Assembly (NCBI GenBank): GCA_041391485.1
Contig: JAWKNY010000014.1
Coordinates: 26,160 to 90,159 of the forward strand
DNA: 64,000 bases
Source of the DNA: JACKAF01 sp041391485
GTDB lineage: Bacteria; Bdellovibrionota; FAC87; UBA2466; JACKAF01
Reading direction: 5' to 3'
Part shown: positions 17,928-27,233 of the stretch, piece after piece
Numbering within the stretch: position 1 is the stretch's first letter
Layout of the letters: the number at the start of each line of letters is the position of its first letter
Program-made: the position numbers and the translations under genes
The notes under the pieces: model-generated
Database searches by the model: none
What the model was told of the DNA's origin: nothing
What the model saw: the letters and a program-made list of their open reading frames with translations, nothing else

Positions 17928-19717
17928 TTCTCGACTACTTTCCACGCCAGCGGCAGCGCCTTGTTTACCTGGGCTGCAGGCCGAATGATATCGAGCAAGG
18001 TCTGGAAACTTCCCATCACCTGACGAACAATCCGCTTGGATTCCATCGCGGAGGGCTTGCGGGTATTCTTGCCGTTCAAGAGTGTTTCTGTACGCGCGAT
18101 ACCGCCCGCAGGGTTGTAGCTAATCTGGATCGTCCCGACTCCCTTTTGCTCGATGAGAACCGGCTTACCCTGGTTTCCATATTGGAACTTGATCTGTCCG
18201 CCGTTGGTATCCGACATTTCTTGGATCCGACCTTGTTTGTCATACTTCAGGCCTACAAACTTTTTCCCTTCAACCGCTTTAACCAAATTGCCGCGGGCGT
18301 CGTATTGAAACACGGAGGTCACCCCGTTCTTCACAACCTTGCTCACCTTCATGAACTTGGGTTCGTACTCCATCGCGACACTTTCGCGGGGTCCGACCTT
18401 TTCCTTCAATAGCCCGTTGGGATAGTACTTGAACTTAGTCGTCTGCCCGCCGCGTACTATCTGAGAGGGTTTGCCGCAGCACTCGGTGAAAAGAATCGTC
18501 TCGCTACTGGTTTCCCTTTTATTGCCTACTCGGCGGGAACTGCGGGACACCTGTTTGTACAGGTAGCGACTGCCATCCGGTCGAGCTTTGAGGAAAAACT
18601 CCTCGTACCGCTCATCGGGGTCCTTGAGGGCCTGCTTGTTTTTGAAAACGGTCTTGGTCCAAAAGTTGTTTGCCGGATCGTTGGGTTTTTTCCCGTAGGT
18701 GAACTCCGTAATCGATCCATCCTTGTCGCGGTGAGAAGCCACGAGGCCCTGCGAATCATAACGGAGTTCCCGATAAACCGGTTCGGAGCCCTTGGACTCG
18801 CTCGGGTAATTGATTCGAGTTAAAAGGTGCGGGAAGCGTTCATTCTTATAAACATACTCATAGGTCTGGCCATTGGAGTCGTCTACCCGGACCAGATTGC
18901 CGCGGGTATCGTAATCGTAGCGCGCCATTCTTCCCTGCGAGTCCGTGATCGTGCTCACCCGATTATTCTGCCAAGTAAACTTTAAGCTAGCGGTTTGGTT
19001 GCGCGCGCTAATCTCTTTTAGTTTCAGTTTCCCCGGATCGTACTTGTACTCAAGGTAATACCCGTTACGATCTTCCTGACGAATCAAACGCCCTTTCTGG
19101 TCAAATACGTGGGTGCTTCCGTCCCGGCGTCGAATCCACTGATTGTTTTGAAACTGGATGGTTTGATACCCATACTGCGTGGAAACCAGCAGCTCACCTT
19201 TGGGGATTTCTCCCGGAATATCGTAAGCGACGGCCATTTGGATGCGGAACTGGGAATCGGACTTCAACTTTGTCATGAATTCCGACGGTAGACTAAATTT
19301 TTTAAGTTCCGCATCAGACGGTTCTTTTCCGAGCTTGCGTTGCAGGTACGCTTTCTTAATCTGCGCGAAAAAGGCTTCCTTGGCTTTGGGATCGTCTTTC
19401 ACGGCTTGAAAAATCACCGTGTTCCCGGATTGACCGTCACGAAGCACAACGCTTCTATCAGGTGTCACCGTTAGGACCGACTCAAAATCTGAGGTCCATC
19501 CCCAACCAAAAGCACCGTTCCAACCACTGGCTTCGTTTACCGCCGTGACGGAGTTGTAAGTCCGTACTAAATCCAAAGGAACTACGTCACCCGGAACGTT
19601 GAAATCAACGTAAACAATACTTCCACCGCCGTTGATTCGGTTCACGTTTAACCCGAAGGCACATGCCGTGAGCAGAATACCGACGATTACAAGTTGTTTT
19701 AGTGAAATGTGCGCCAT
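17924..19717 (-). CDS. Exported RHS/YD-repeat protein
   Basis: 597 residues from ATG 19717, which shares one base with the stop of the TadB/C-type gene. The start gives a signal peptide (MAHISLKQLVIVGILLTACAFG). The mature region begins with the DUF6531-like entry seen in RHS proteins (VPLDLVRTYNSVT, WGWTSDFES). It then carries YD-type repeats such as YDTRGNLVRVDDSNG, YDSQGLVASHRDKDGS, YYPNGLLKEK and YDARGNLVKAVEGKK. It lacks the DPxGxxxGxNxY core end and any recognisable toxin tip, so it is a short secreted shell-like protein. Its position in a Tad pilus operon, where a second TadB/C gene would be expected, is unusual. Confidence 0.8.
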   Translation of the reverse strand: MAHISLKQLVIVGILLTACAFGLNVNRINGGGSIVYVDFNVPGDVVPLDLVRTYNSVTAVNEASGWNGAFGWGWTSDFESVLTVTPDRSVVLRDGQSGNTVIFQAVKDDPKAKEAFFAQIKKAYLQRKLGKEPSDAELKKFSLPSEFMTKLKSDSQFRIQMAVAYDIPGEIPKGELLVSTQYGYQTIQFQNNQWIRRRDGSTHVFDQKGRLIRQEDRNGYYLEYKYDPGKLKLKEISARNQTASLKFTWQNNRVSTITDSQGRMARYDYDTRGNLVRVDDSNGQTYEYVYKNERFPHLLTRINYPSESKGSEPVYRELRYDSQGLVASHRDKDGSITEFTYGKKPNDPANNFWTKTVFKNKQALKDPDERYEEFFLKARPDGSRYLYKQVSRSSRRVGNKRETSSETILFTECCGKPSQIVRGGQTTKFKYYPNGLLKEKVGPRESVAMEYEPKFMKVSKVVKNGVTSVFQYDARGNLVKAVEGKKFVGLKYDKQGRIQEMSDTNGGQIKFQYGNQGKPVLIEQKGVGTIQISYNPAGGIARTETLLNGKNTRKPSAMESKRIVRQVMGSFQTLLDIIRPAAQVNKALPLAWKVVEK

Positions 19718-20592
19718 TAAACCCTCACTTGGACAATCTTCCAGATCGTCCAACCCCCAACGGCCTGAAGACTCATCATGATGGAGAGAAGCACCCACCC
19801 GGGAATGGTAGTGAACATTGGGCGGATCCTTTCCGGATCGATCGTATACAGGATTCCACCCAAAGCAAAGGGCATGATGACAACGATAACGCCCTGAATC
19901 ACACCCTGCGAAACCATCGCCGCGATCTTGTTCTCAATCTTGATGCGCTCGCGGATTGTATAAGCAATTTTATCAAAGGTTTCAGCCAAGTTACCGCCGG
20001 TTTCTTTCAAAATATTGATACTAGTCGTGAACATTTCAATGTCGTCATGCGGCATTCGGATGGAGAGGTTGCTGAGCGCCTCTTCCATGGTCACACCTAG
20101 TTTATTTTGCGAGAGGACCAAGTTAAATTCCTGCGAAATCGGGTTGGGCATTTCCTCGGTCACCAAAGACAGTGCCTGGTTAACGTTCAAACCGGAACGC
20201 AGGCCGTTGGACATGAGTCCGAGACCATCCACCATCTGGACTACAAAGCGCGTCACACGTCGTTTGAAGAGAATGTTAATGATGCGGCGAGGCATCTTCC
20301 AGCCAACAAGAACAATGAGCACACCGAAGACCGCTCCGGATCCTGCGGACGGCAGAAGGAAGAAGCCCAGCGCGAAGAGAAAGATCAAATAGGCACCGTA
20401 AGACGTGCGCAGCTTCTTAGGCTCTACCCGAATGAACATGATGTCGAGTTTGGCGAGCATCCATTCGGCTTCATTAGTAAACTTATTGCCCACCCACGAG
20501 TAGAGGCGTTCACCATTGATGAGCAAACCTATGAGGATGGCCCCACCGACCCAACCTACACAGATAACTTTTAATAGCCCTGACGAAATCAT
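19717..20592 (-). CDS. tadB: Tad pilus inner-membrane platform protein (TadB/TadC-like, T2SSF domain)
   Basis: 291 residues. An N-terminal helix (about 5-25) and a pair near 65-100 precede the cytoplasmic T2SSF domain (VQMVDGLGLMSNGLRSGLNV to FDKIAYTIRERIKIENKI), followed by two C-terminal helices. It is the platform on which the CpaF ATPase acts. Tad systems normally carry both TadB and TadC; only one such protein is found here. It starts 2 bases after the CpaE-CpaF stop. Confidence 0.85.
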   Translation of the reverse strand: MISSGLLKVICVGWVGGAILIGLLINGERLYSWVGNKFTNEAEWMLAKLDIMFIRVEPKKLRTSYGAYLIFLFALGFFLLPSAGSGAVFGVLIVLVGWKMPRRIINILFKRRVTRFVVQMVDGLGLMSNGLRSGLNVNQALSLVTEEMPNPISQEFNLVLSQNKLGVTMEEALSNLSIRMPHDDIEMFTTSINILKETGGNLAETFDKIAYTIRERIKIENKIAAMVSQGVIQGVIVVIMPFALGGILYTIDPERIRPMFTTIPGWVLLSIMMSLQAVGGWTIWKIVQVRV

Positions 20593-20594
20593 TT

Positions 20595-22763
20595 TTAGCT
20601 CACCGAGAAAATACCGCGTGGGATGCGGATACCCTGTTGCTCCAGTTCATCCACAAACTTCGGAATGAAACCGGTTGCGACAAACTTGCCTTGAATCTTA
20701 CGATTCTTGTCCATCCCAAGTTTTCTAAACCCAAAGATCTCCTGCATGGTTACCACGTCACCCTGCATACCCACGATTTCCGTAATGCTCGTTACTTTCC
20801 GAGATCCATCTGCCAGACGCGACTGCTGAACCACAAGGTTTACGGCTGAGGCTATCTGCTCTCGGATCGCTTTGGCGGGAAGATCCATCCCTGCCATCAT
20901 GACGAGTGTTTCCATACGTGCGATACAATCACGCGGACTGTTGGAGTGAATCGTCGTCATACTTCCGTCGTGACCCGTGTTCATCGCCTGAAGCATGTCC
21001 AGCGCTTCCCCGGCACGACACTCACCGACCACGATTCGATCCGGACGCATACGTAGCGTATTGCGTACCAATTCACGAATGGACACCTCACCTTTACCTT
21101 CGATGTTCGCCGGTCGGGTTTCCAAGCGTCCCCAGTGCTCCTGCGGAAGTTGCAACTCAGCCGAGTCTTCTACCGTCAAAATACGTTCCCCTTTGGGAAT
21201 GAAACTTGCCATTACGTTGAGCAGCGTGGTTTTCCCAGAACCCGTACCACCGGAGATCACGACGTTTAAGCGAGCCTCAATGCAGGATCTCAAAAAGTCA
21301 GCCATCTCTTCCGTCATGGAACCGAACTTAATAAGATCCTTGGGTCCTAGGCGGTGCTTTGGAAACTTACGAATCGTGAGCATCGGTCCCTGGACGGACA
21401 AGGGCGGAATAATGGCGTGCACGCGCGAACCATCTACGAGACGGGCGTCCACGTAAGGCGTTTTTTCGTCGATACGACGTCCTAGAGGCGCCACGATACG
21501 TTCAATGGTGGCCAAAAGCTGTGCGGTACCTGAGAAGGTGGCATTGGACAGCACCAGCTTACCGTTACGTTCCACAAAGATCTGGTCTTTGCGGTTCACC
21601 ATAATTTCGGTAATGCTGTCGTCAGTAAGCATGTCCTGCAACGGTCCCAGTTCCAAAGCTTCGTCGAGGATTTCCTTTACCAGGCGCTGGATCTCTTCGC
21701 GCGACTTGAAAGGGTGGACCTCTTTATCGAGTAGCTCCACCACCACCGTCTTGGTTTTCTCACGAAGCACGGCTTTCTTTTTCGGATCGCGACCCGTTTC
21801 GGTATCGACGTTCTTCAAATCCATGGTTTCGATCAACTGACGGTGGATGCGCTGCTTTAGGGCGGACCACTCGTCGGCGGGCTTTTCACCCTTCATGTCG
21901 GCACGGTCGAAGACGATCTCTGAAGGGCGCTTGCCTTCCGCTGCCCCTTCTTTCTTCGCCCGGTTGCCCATCAGGCGCGACAAAGCGTCTGAAGGCTTTT
22001 TCAAGGTCGCCAGTTTCTCAAGAAGCTGGTGTTCTGCAATACTTCGGACCAGGAGGTAGTAGGCCTTGGTAATCTCTGAGCGCGCGCTGGACACGACAAA
22101 CGGTTGTGCCTTGGTCAACGACGCGACGGCTACCGTTTCGTCCTCGGGTACCACCGCCACAATCTGTTTCTTCAAATTGTTCTGTACCATTTGGGGCGTG
22201 ATGCCCATCTTGGGACTAAAAGCGTTCAGCACAATTTTTATCATTTCCGACGGGAAGAGAAGGTTTTGCACCTTCTCGATAATGCGCCGGGTGTGTCTCA
22301 AAACGAGAATTTCGGGCCTGGTGACTACATAAATGAGGGAAGATAGCTCCAACGCCTTTACCGCATTGGCGTCAATCTCTGAGCCCATATCGATAACGAC
22401 ATAGTGATAAAAATTCATCAGGTGCTTGATGGCAACCGCCGTTTTCTCGGGGTCCATCGCGGAAAGTTGATCGGGATCCAAAACTGTAGGGATGAAATGA
22501 ATGCCAGAGGGATGAGCGGCCACGTAACCCATCATGTGGTTGGCCTCAAGACGACCTTCGTGGTTGCCCAGCTCGACAAGGGTCTTCTTGGGCTTGGCAC
22601 CCGTGATCATGGACAAGTCGCCGCACGCCTTGGGGTCCATATCCACCAGGCATACGCGCTTCTTGCTGTCGACGGCCGTTGCGATGGCATAGTTGGCAGC
22701 AAAGGTGGACTTACCCACCCCGCCTTTACCACCTAAAACAGCTATAACGTGCGACTTGGACAT
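20595..22763 (-). CDS. cpaF: Fused CpaE-like MinD/ParA ATPase and CpaF-type secretion ATPase
   Basis: 722 residues combining two Tad proteins that are usually separate. Residues 1-250 are a CpaE/TadZ-like MinD/ParA ATPase starting VIAVLGGKGGVGKST (deviant Walker A, 11-20) with VVIDMGSEIDANAVK. No CpaE receiver domain is present. A linker (about 255-300) leads to the CpaF/TadA ATPase: N-terminal helices, ITEIMVNRKDQIFVERNG, Walker A SGGTGSGKTT (504-513), the Asp box LTVEDSAELQLPQ, Walker B RPDRIVVGECRAGEALDML and the His box MTTIHSNSPRD. It should power Flp pilus assembly and localise the machine in one chain. I see no frame break or internal start that suggests an artefact. Confidence 0.9.
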   Translation of the reverse strand: MSKSHVIAVLGGKGGVGKSTFAANYAIATAVDSKKRVCLVDMDPKACGDLSMITGAKPKKTLVELGNHEGRLEANHMMGYVAAHPSGIHFIPTVLDPDQLSAMDPEKTAVAIKHLMNFYHYVVIDMGSEIDANAVKALELSSLIYVVTRPEILVLRHTRRIIEKVQNLLFPSEMIKIVLNAFSPKMGITPQMVQNNLKKQIVAVVPEDETVAVASLTKAQPFVVSSARSEITKAYYLLVRSIAEHQLLEKLATLKKPSDALSRLMGNRAKKEGAAEGKRPSEIVFDRADMKGEKPADEWSALKQRIHRQLIETMDLKNVDTETGRDPKKKAVLREKTKTVVVELLDKEVHPFKSREEIQRLVKEILDEALELGPLQDMLTDDSITEIMVNRKDQIFVERNGKLVLSNATFSGTAQLLATIERIVAPLGRRIDEKTPYVDARLVDGSRVHAIIPPLSVQGPMLTIRKFPKHRLGPKDLIKFGSMTEEMADFLRSCIEARLNVVISGGTGSGKTTLLNVMASFIPKGERILTVEDSAELQLPQEHWGRLETRPANIEGKGEVSIRELVRNTLRMRPDRIVVGECRAGEALDMLQAMNTGHDGSMTTIHSNSPRDCIARMETLVMMAGMDLPAKAIREQIASAVNLVVQQSRLADGSRKVTSITEIVGMQGDVVTMQEIFGFRKLGMDKNRKIQGKFVATGFIPKFVDELEQQGIRIPRGIFSVS

Positions 22764-22775
22764 GTTTCGCCTTTC

Positions 22776-24437
22776 TTAACGCTCTCCTGCGTTTAAGCGA
22801 AACTTCCTTGTTATATCTTCCGTGCCGGCACTCGCCGTACGGATCACTTCCGGTGTGACAAAGATAATGTACTGTTGTTTATTCCGTCTAAAATTCTTCC
22901 CGCGATTCAAGTTGAACAGCGGAGATCCTTGCTGTTCCCCCTGTCCGCCTCCGCTGACACTACGGGACGGTTCCCGGTTGTATCCGGAAAGAGCTTCATC
23001 CACCGCAAAACCGCCCAAAGCCGCGGAGTCACCATTCTTGATAATGACCTGCGTCTGGAGGGAGTTTTTTGCAATGATGGGAGCCCCCTGATTGGTACCC
23101 AAAAGTGAGTTCAACGTAATCTGCAGCCCCAGCTCCAAGCTATCCGAACCTGGGATGGTAGCGGCTTTAACTTTGGTCACGTTCTGCACCTGCACCGGAG
23201 TCAGAGCGGAGTTACCGGTCGCGTCCACAGTACGCGTAAAGAAATCGACGGAACTCTCAATCGCTGCAGGCTGATCCGCCCTGTCTTTTACGATGATTTG
23301 CTCGGTCTTCAGAATCTTGGCGTGTCCATGACTCTTCGCCGAGTTCAACTTCGGAAAGAGCGACGACACGGTTGCCACCAAGTTCGCACTCACCTCACCG
23401 AGGCCACTATTATATTGAAAGTTACTGTTGTCAGAGACCAAGGGCGACCACGTGAAGTTGAAAGTTTTGTCGTACTCGTTGGTCAACTCCACATAGTTCA
23501 TCGTGATCTTGATATCCTTGCCAGGAGCCGAAGCCGGAGGCGGTGCAATCCTAAGCAAGTCGATAATGATGGGCAGACCTCCGGTCTGTCCGCCCGCTTG
23601 CTTGGGCTTCACTTCGCCTTCGTCTGCCTTGTTTTTCTGTACAAAAACTTCGGGCAGGTAGGTCTTGGCAATTTCAATGGCTCGATCCGCTTCAAAGTTC
23701 CCCTGCGCAGTCCCTTCCATCAAGATGTTGTTATTCAACACCCTGACCTGGATATCTGGAGAGCCGATTTCTCGCTCGATGCGTTCCGCGATGATATTCA
23801 TCGTAACTCGACTAATCTGCGCCACGTTCTTGATGGGAACGTTCTTCTTCTTGGCGTCTCGATCCTTCAACGCATCCACCACGCGGATGATGCGGACAAT
23901 ATCCTTCGGGAGCAGGATGTCACCATCGATAACCACGGTACTACCAACCGGCTTAATCCGAATCCCTTCGATATCGCCGAGAAGTTCTTCAAGCTGCGAG
24001 ATAATCTGACCCAAGTCTTCTCGTGTAACCCGAACGTAGTACGTGATACGCGGCGCACCACTCGCATCATGCACCGTCATGTCTGTGTAACCAGGGCCTT
24101 TGGGAACGAGCAACAGCTTGCGCGTTTTCCCGCCGGCTCGGATACGACGGAACACAAATAGACTGCTATCCGTCAGGTAAATGGGTCCGATTTCAAACGG
24201 AAATTCCAAGGTTCGTGAAATACCCACGGACAGAGTTATGTTTCGTGGTTCCCCGACGACTTCCTTGATGTCTCCACCTTGGGCCTCATCTTCCAGACCA
24301 GCCGGCGGCTGATCGGCTGCTGCTTCTTCTAAAGTGTCTTCGGCAAAGATTCGCGTAGTGGGTACCCACAGAGCACACAAGAGCAACACGAGCATCCAGC
24401 TCGCCGCCCTTTGCTTGTTTTTATTCACGCTTCTCAT
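22776..24437 (-). CDS. cpaC: Tad pilus outer-membrane secretin (CpaC/RcpA)
   Basis: 553 residues with a signal peptide (about 1-32; ASWMLVLLLCALWVPTTRIFA). An N-terminal pilus-assembly domain contains VGISRTLEFPFEIGPIYLTD, then BON-like segments (EELLGDIEGIRIKPVGSTVV and a second near 235). The C-terminal secretin domain runs from about 315 to 535 and includes SLELGLQITLNSLLG, a gate region, VIIKNGDSAALGGF and IIFVTPEVIRTA. It forms the pore through which the Flp pilus crosses the outer membrane. It lies between the second cpaB and the fused ATPase gene. Confidence 0.92.
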   Translation of the reverse strand: MRSVNKNKQRAASWMLVLLLCALWVPTTRIFAEDTLEEAAADQPPAGLEDEAQGGDIKEVVGEPRNITLSVGISRTLEFPFEIGPIYLTDSSLFVFRRIRAGGKTRKLLLVPKGPGYTDMTVHDASGAPRITYYVRVTREDLGQIISQLEELLGDIEGIRIKPVGSTVVIDGDILLPKDIVRIIRVVDALKDRDAKKKNVPIKNVAQISRVTMNIIAERIEREIGSPDIQVRVLNNNILMEGTAQGNFEADRAIEIAKTYLPEVFVQKNKADEGEVKPKQAGGQTGGLPIIIDLLRIAPPPASAPGKDIKITMNYVELTNEYDKTFNFTWSPLVSDNSNFQYNSGLGEVSANLVATVSSLFPKLNSAKSHGHAKILKTEQIIVKDRADQPAAIESSVDFFTRTVDATGNSALTPVQVQNVTKVKAATIPGSDSLELGLQITLNSLLGTNQGAPIIAKNSLQTQVIIKNGDSAALGGFAVDEALSGYNREPSRSVSGGGQGEQQGSPLFNLNRGKNFRRNKQQYIIFVTPEVIRTASAGTEDITRKFRLNAGER

Positions 24438-24468
24438 TCTGCCTCCAAGCCTTTATCCCATCCTGGGA

Positions 24469-25380
24469 CTATTGGCTTTCCCTAACCCCTTGGGCCTGGC
24501 CCCCAACGAAATCAAAGAATTTGGTTCGCGGCACCGCTGCAGGAGGCGGTAGCCGTTGGCTCCGGATCAAGTACGAGTCCGGTCCCATGATGTCGTAAAG
24601 ATTGGTGGTTGCCGTTCTCTGCAGCTGTCTGTCATCCGAGTTTCGCAATAAAAGTGTGATGGAATCCGGATAAACCGTCATGACGTAAGCGATCTGCTGA
24701 GCCTGTTCCGGAGTCACTTCCAAAGTCACTGTCTGAAAGTTTTGATCCTGAGTCGCAAAGTTGAGCGTCTCCTTGTATTGCTGTTCCTTGCCTTTGCCGA
24801 ACTGGCTGGATACCTTGCGCAACATCAACTGATCCACACCATCCGGAGGAGTCGTCTGGATCGTTCGACCCGAGGCGAGAACTAAAACGTCTTGAAGGAA
24901 GACTTTGGTTTCGTTGATCGCAACACCCTTGGCTTTGTAATCAAACTGAGCCGCCACATCGACTCGGTTACCCGGCTCGACCATGTATCCCAAGGCGCTC
25001 TTAGTATTTACCGGAATGCTGATCGCTCGCCTCGAGAGGGCAATCTGCGTATCAAGACCGGAATAAATGTTCTTGGAGATAATCTTGTTATCGAGGATAT
25101 GTTCCCCCTGCATGATGGGAACAGCGGCGACCGCGTCCACTACATCTTTGGGATCGTAGATGCGTCCCGGCGGAACCATGGCTGCAGGCACACGGATGAC
25201 CTCAACGTCCGTAGGACGAATGGTCTGAAACTGCAGAATATCCTTGGACGCCACCACCATCGGGGTGAAGTCAGCGTAGAGTTCGTTGAGGCGTTTATCC
25301 TCTCCAGACACATACTGAATCACCAGGTACATGGCGAAGATACTCAGAGCAATTGATAATTTTAGCGCTCTGCTTTCCAT
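24469..25380 (-). CDS. cpaB: CpaB/RcpC-type pilus assembly protein, second copy
   Basis: 303 residues: an N-terminal membrane anchor (about 5-22; LKLSIALSIFAMYLVIQYVS), an SAF domain (about 38-110; MVVASKDILQFQTIRPTDV and VPIMQGEHILDNKI) and a CpaB/RcpC domain with YMVEPGNRVDVAAQFD and VFLQDVLVLASG. CpaB proteins sit in the periplasm and steer the secretin. Its ATG overlaps the stop of the first cpaB by one base, and the two share the same order of domains, so they are likely a tandem duplication that has diverged. Confidence 0.9.
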   Translation of the reverse strand: MESRALKLSIALSIFAMYLVIQYVSGEDKRLNELYADFTPMVVASKDILQFQTIRPTDVEVIRVPAAMVPPGRIYDPKDVVDAVAAVPIMQGEHILDNKIISKNIYSGLDTQIALSRRAISIPVNTKSALGYMVEPGNRVDVAAQFDYKAKGVAINETKVFLQDVLVLASGRTIQTTPPDGVDQLMLRKVSSQFGKGKEQQYKETLNFATQDQNFQTVTLEVTPEQAQQIAYVMTVYPDSITLLLRNSDDRQLQRTATTNLYDIMGPDSYLIRSQRLPPPAAVPRTKFFDFVGGQAQGVRESQ

Positions 25381-26297
25381 TAGCGAATTCCTTTCAGGTC
25401 ACCGCCGATGGCGTCATAAAAGCGCGGCGGCGGGCGGACGATCGGAGGGGACTTCCTTTTGGACTTCGCGTAATCGCTGTCCGGTCCCAACACATCGTCG
25501 AGCAAAGTCGTCTTAACGGTGACAGGAGCACTGTCCGCTGAATTGCGGAGCGTAAAATAGAGCGCTCTATCGCCGTAGTTATTCACCAAATACAAAATCT
25601 TTTCCGTCTCGTCCGGGTTCAGCTGCAAGGTAATGTGCGAGTACGCGTCGGTCGGACGGGAGGTTGAGAGGTTCTCCGAACGCCCGTAATAGTCTTTGCG
25701 CCGGCGAGCATCGAACTCGGCCTTGATGTAGCCAAGCACTTCTCTATCGATGCGCGAGGGGACTTGGTTATAGATATTGCGACCGGTCGCGAGCACCAGG
25801 GCGTTTTGCACGACCGTTTTGACCTCATAAATCGTTTCACCTTTTACTTCATATGAGGGCACCACCATGACGTCGACGCGGTTGCCTGGGCGGATGAGGC
25901 GACCCACACCCGTGTGCGGGGCTACGAGCAAGGTTACGGCACGGTTCTTCTGCTCGACTAAGCGATCCAGAACCGGTTTACCGTCCTGCTGAATCAGTTT
26001 GGTCAAAGTGATTTGCTCGTCGGCGTAGATGGGCACGTAGGTGGACTTACCGACTACATCGACGGCCGAAGTCACGGTCGACGGCTGACGAAACTTCTTA
26101 AAAACCGTGATCGTTCTCACCATGTCGGGCGTAATGGTCGCGTATTCGCCGATATTGGCGTTCGCCACGACGACACTGACTTCTTCCCCAAAATCTGCCG
26201 TCAATTCCGCCCGCTTTACGCTTACGTAAGCGGAAATGAGCATGATGGATATCAAAAAGCAGATAGAAGAAATTATGAATGGTCTTCTATTCTCCAT
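25380..26297 (-). CDS. cpaB: CpaB/RcpC-type pilus assembly protein, first copy
   Basis: 305 residues. The membrane anchor is at about 8-28 (IISSICFLISIMLISAYVSV). An SAF domain follows (VVVANANIGEYATITPDMV, YVPIYADEQITLTKLI), then the RcpC domain with GRLIRPGNRVDVMVVPSYEV, VVQNALVLATGRN and ITLQLNPDETEKILYLVNNY. It ends with the same style of proline-rich tail as its paralogue (SPPIVRPPPRFYDAIGGD). A role in secretin assembly or gating is inferred from the family. Confidence 0.9.
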   Translation of the reverse strand: MENRRPFIISSICFLISIMLISAYVSVKRAELTADFGEEVSVVVANANIGEYATITPDMVRTITVFKKFRQPSTVTSAVDVVGKSTYVPIYADEQITLTKLIQQDGKPVLDRLVEQKNRAVTLLVAPHTGVGRLIRPGNRVDVMVVPSYEVKGETIYEVKTVVQNALVLATGRNIYNQVPSRIDREVLGYIKAEFDARRRKDYYGRSENLSTSRPTDAYSHITLQLNPDETEKILYLVNNYGDRALYFTLRNSADSAPVTVKTTLLDDVLGPDSDYAKSKRKSPPIVRPPPRFYDAIGGDLKGIR

Positions 26298-26322
26298 TGC
26301 CTTCCCCTACAAAGCTCCCCTT

Positions 26323-26691
26323 TTATTCAGGCGTGCACTTGCCTGCCGCCTCTTTACAAACCCCAACCGAAACGTTGATCTCGCTGCCGTCGGAACCCTC
26401 GAGCAAAATTCTGCGTCTCGGGAGTGCGCCCGAAGTTTCCGTGTAACGGACTGCCATAAACTCACGCCCGTGGAGATCGTTCTCCACGGCGTCGACCACG
26501 AACTTCGCGCGGTTCTGCAGCCGCTGGTAGAGATTCATGGCAGAAAATTTTTGTCCTGTCTGTGCTGTCGAAATCGAATGGTACGCATTGAGCGTGTAGT
26601 AGATGAGCGAGATCACGAACGGAAGCGCCAACGCGGTTTCGATTGCCGCTTGGCCTTTTTTGTTCTTCAGTTTTTGTCTCAGTTTCATCAT
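26323..26691 (-). CDS. TadE/TadF-like pseudopilin
   Basis: About 122 residues from ATG 26691; a GTG at 26703 is the alternative and would overlap the upstream gene. A short positive leader (MMKLRQKLKNKKG) ends in a type IV-like processing motif, KKG|QAAIETALALPFVISL, followed by one hydrophobic helix. The C-terminal part is soluble with two cysteines near the end. Such minor pseudopilins are cleaved by the Tad prepilin peptidase. The region downstream of the helix matches no family I know. Confidence 0.75.
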   Translation of the reverse strand: MMKLRQKLKNKKGQAAIETALALPFVISLIYYTLNAYHSISTAQTGQKFSAMNLYQRLQNRAKFVVDAVENDLHGREFMAVRYTETSGALPRRRILLEGSDGSEINVSVGVCKEAAGKCTPE

Positions 26692-26696
26692 AAAAA

Positions 26697-27233
26697 CTAA
26701 CACGCGTTATCAGCCATTTGCTGTACTAGCCCGGAGTTCGGATCCATTCCAAATCCAGGGGCAATACCTTGGAAAAACTTAATGCACTTATCGAATGACG
26801 GATCTCGTCCCAAATAAGCCTGAGCGGTCAACCGTATTACGCTGGGTGGTTGGCCGCCTTTGGTGAATAGCGGCGGCAAATAAAAGAGATCGATATCGTA
26901 GGACGCCTCGACGCCCCAGGACTGCTCGTCGTTGGGGTCTTTTTGTCTGATCTGAAGATCAAAGTTGCGGGCAATGCCCTGCACCCGTTCGGCATACTTG
27001 AAAAACTCCTGACGGGCGAGCCGGTCCTGAACTTCGTCGGTGCTGTACATCGACTTCAACGTACGGGCCGACATGAATGTCGCGTACTCGATATAGTCGC
27101 TCACCACTAAGGTGATGGACAGACTGAGCATAAAGAAGAGGAAAAAGAAGATCACGACCACCACGGTAATAAACTCAATGGCGGCTTGACCGTCCTGCTT
27201 CTTAAGCAACTTTTTGACTGTCACGTTCTTCAT
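26697..27233 (-). CDS. tadE: TadE-like pseudopilin
   Basis: 178 residues from ATG 27233, which begins inside the preceding gene (32-base overlap). The leader MKNVTVKKLLKKQDG ends in the processing site G|QAAIEFITVVVVIFFFLFF, with Glu at +5 and a long hydrophobic helix, as in TadE. The soluble part is 130 residues with two cysteines (near DKCIKFF and the C-terminus) that may form a disulphide. Confidence 0.8.
   Translation of the reverse strand: MKNVTVKKLLKKQDGQAAIEFITVVVVIFFFLFFMLSLSITLVVSDYIEYATFMSARTLKSMYSTDEVQDRLARQEFFKYAERVQGIARNFDLQIRQKDPNDEQSWGVEASYDIDLFYLPPLFTKGGQPPSVIRLTAQAYLGRDPSFDKCIKFFQGIAPGFGMDPNSGLVQQMADNAC

Noticed and set aside
17924..19717. YD-repeat protein as a polymorphic toxin
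   Set aside because: No C-terminal core motif, no toxin-like tip and no clear immunity gene; only the repeat shell is supported.
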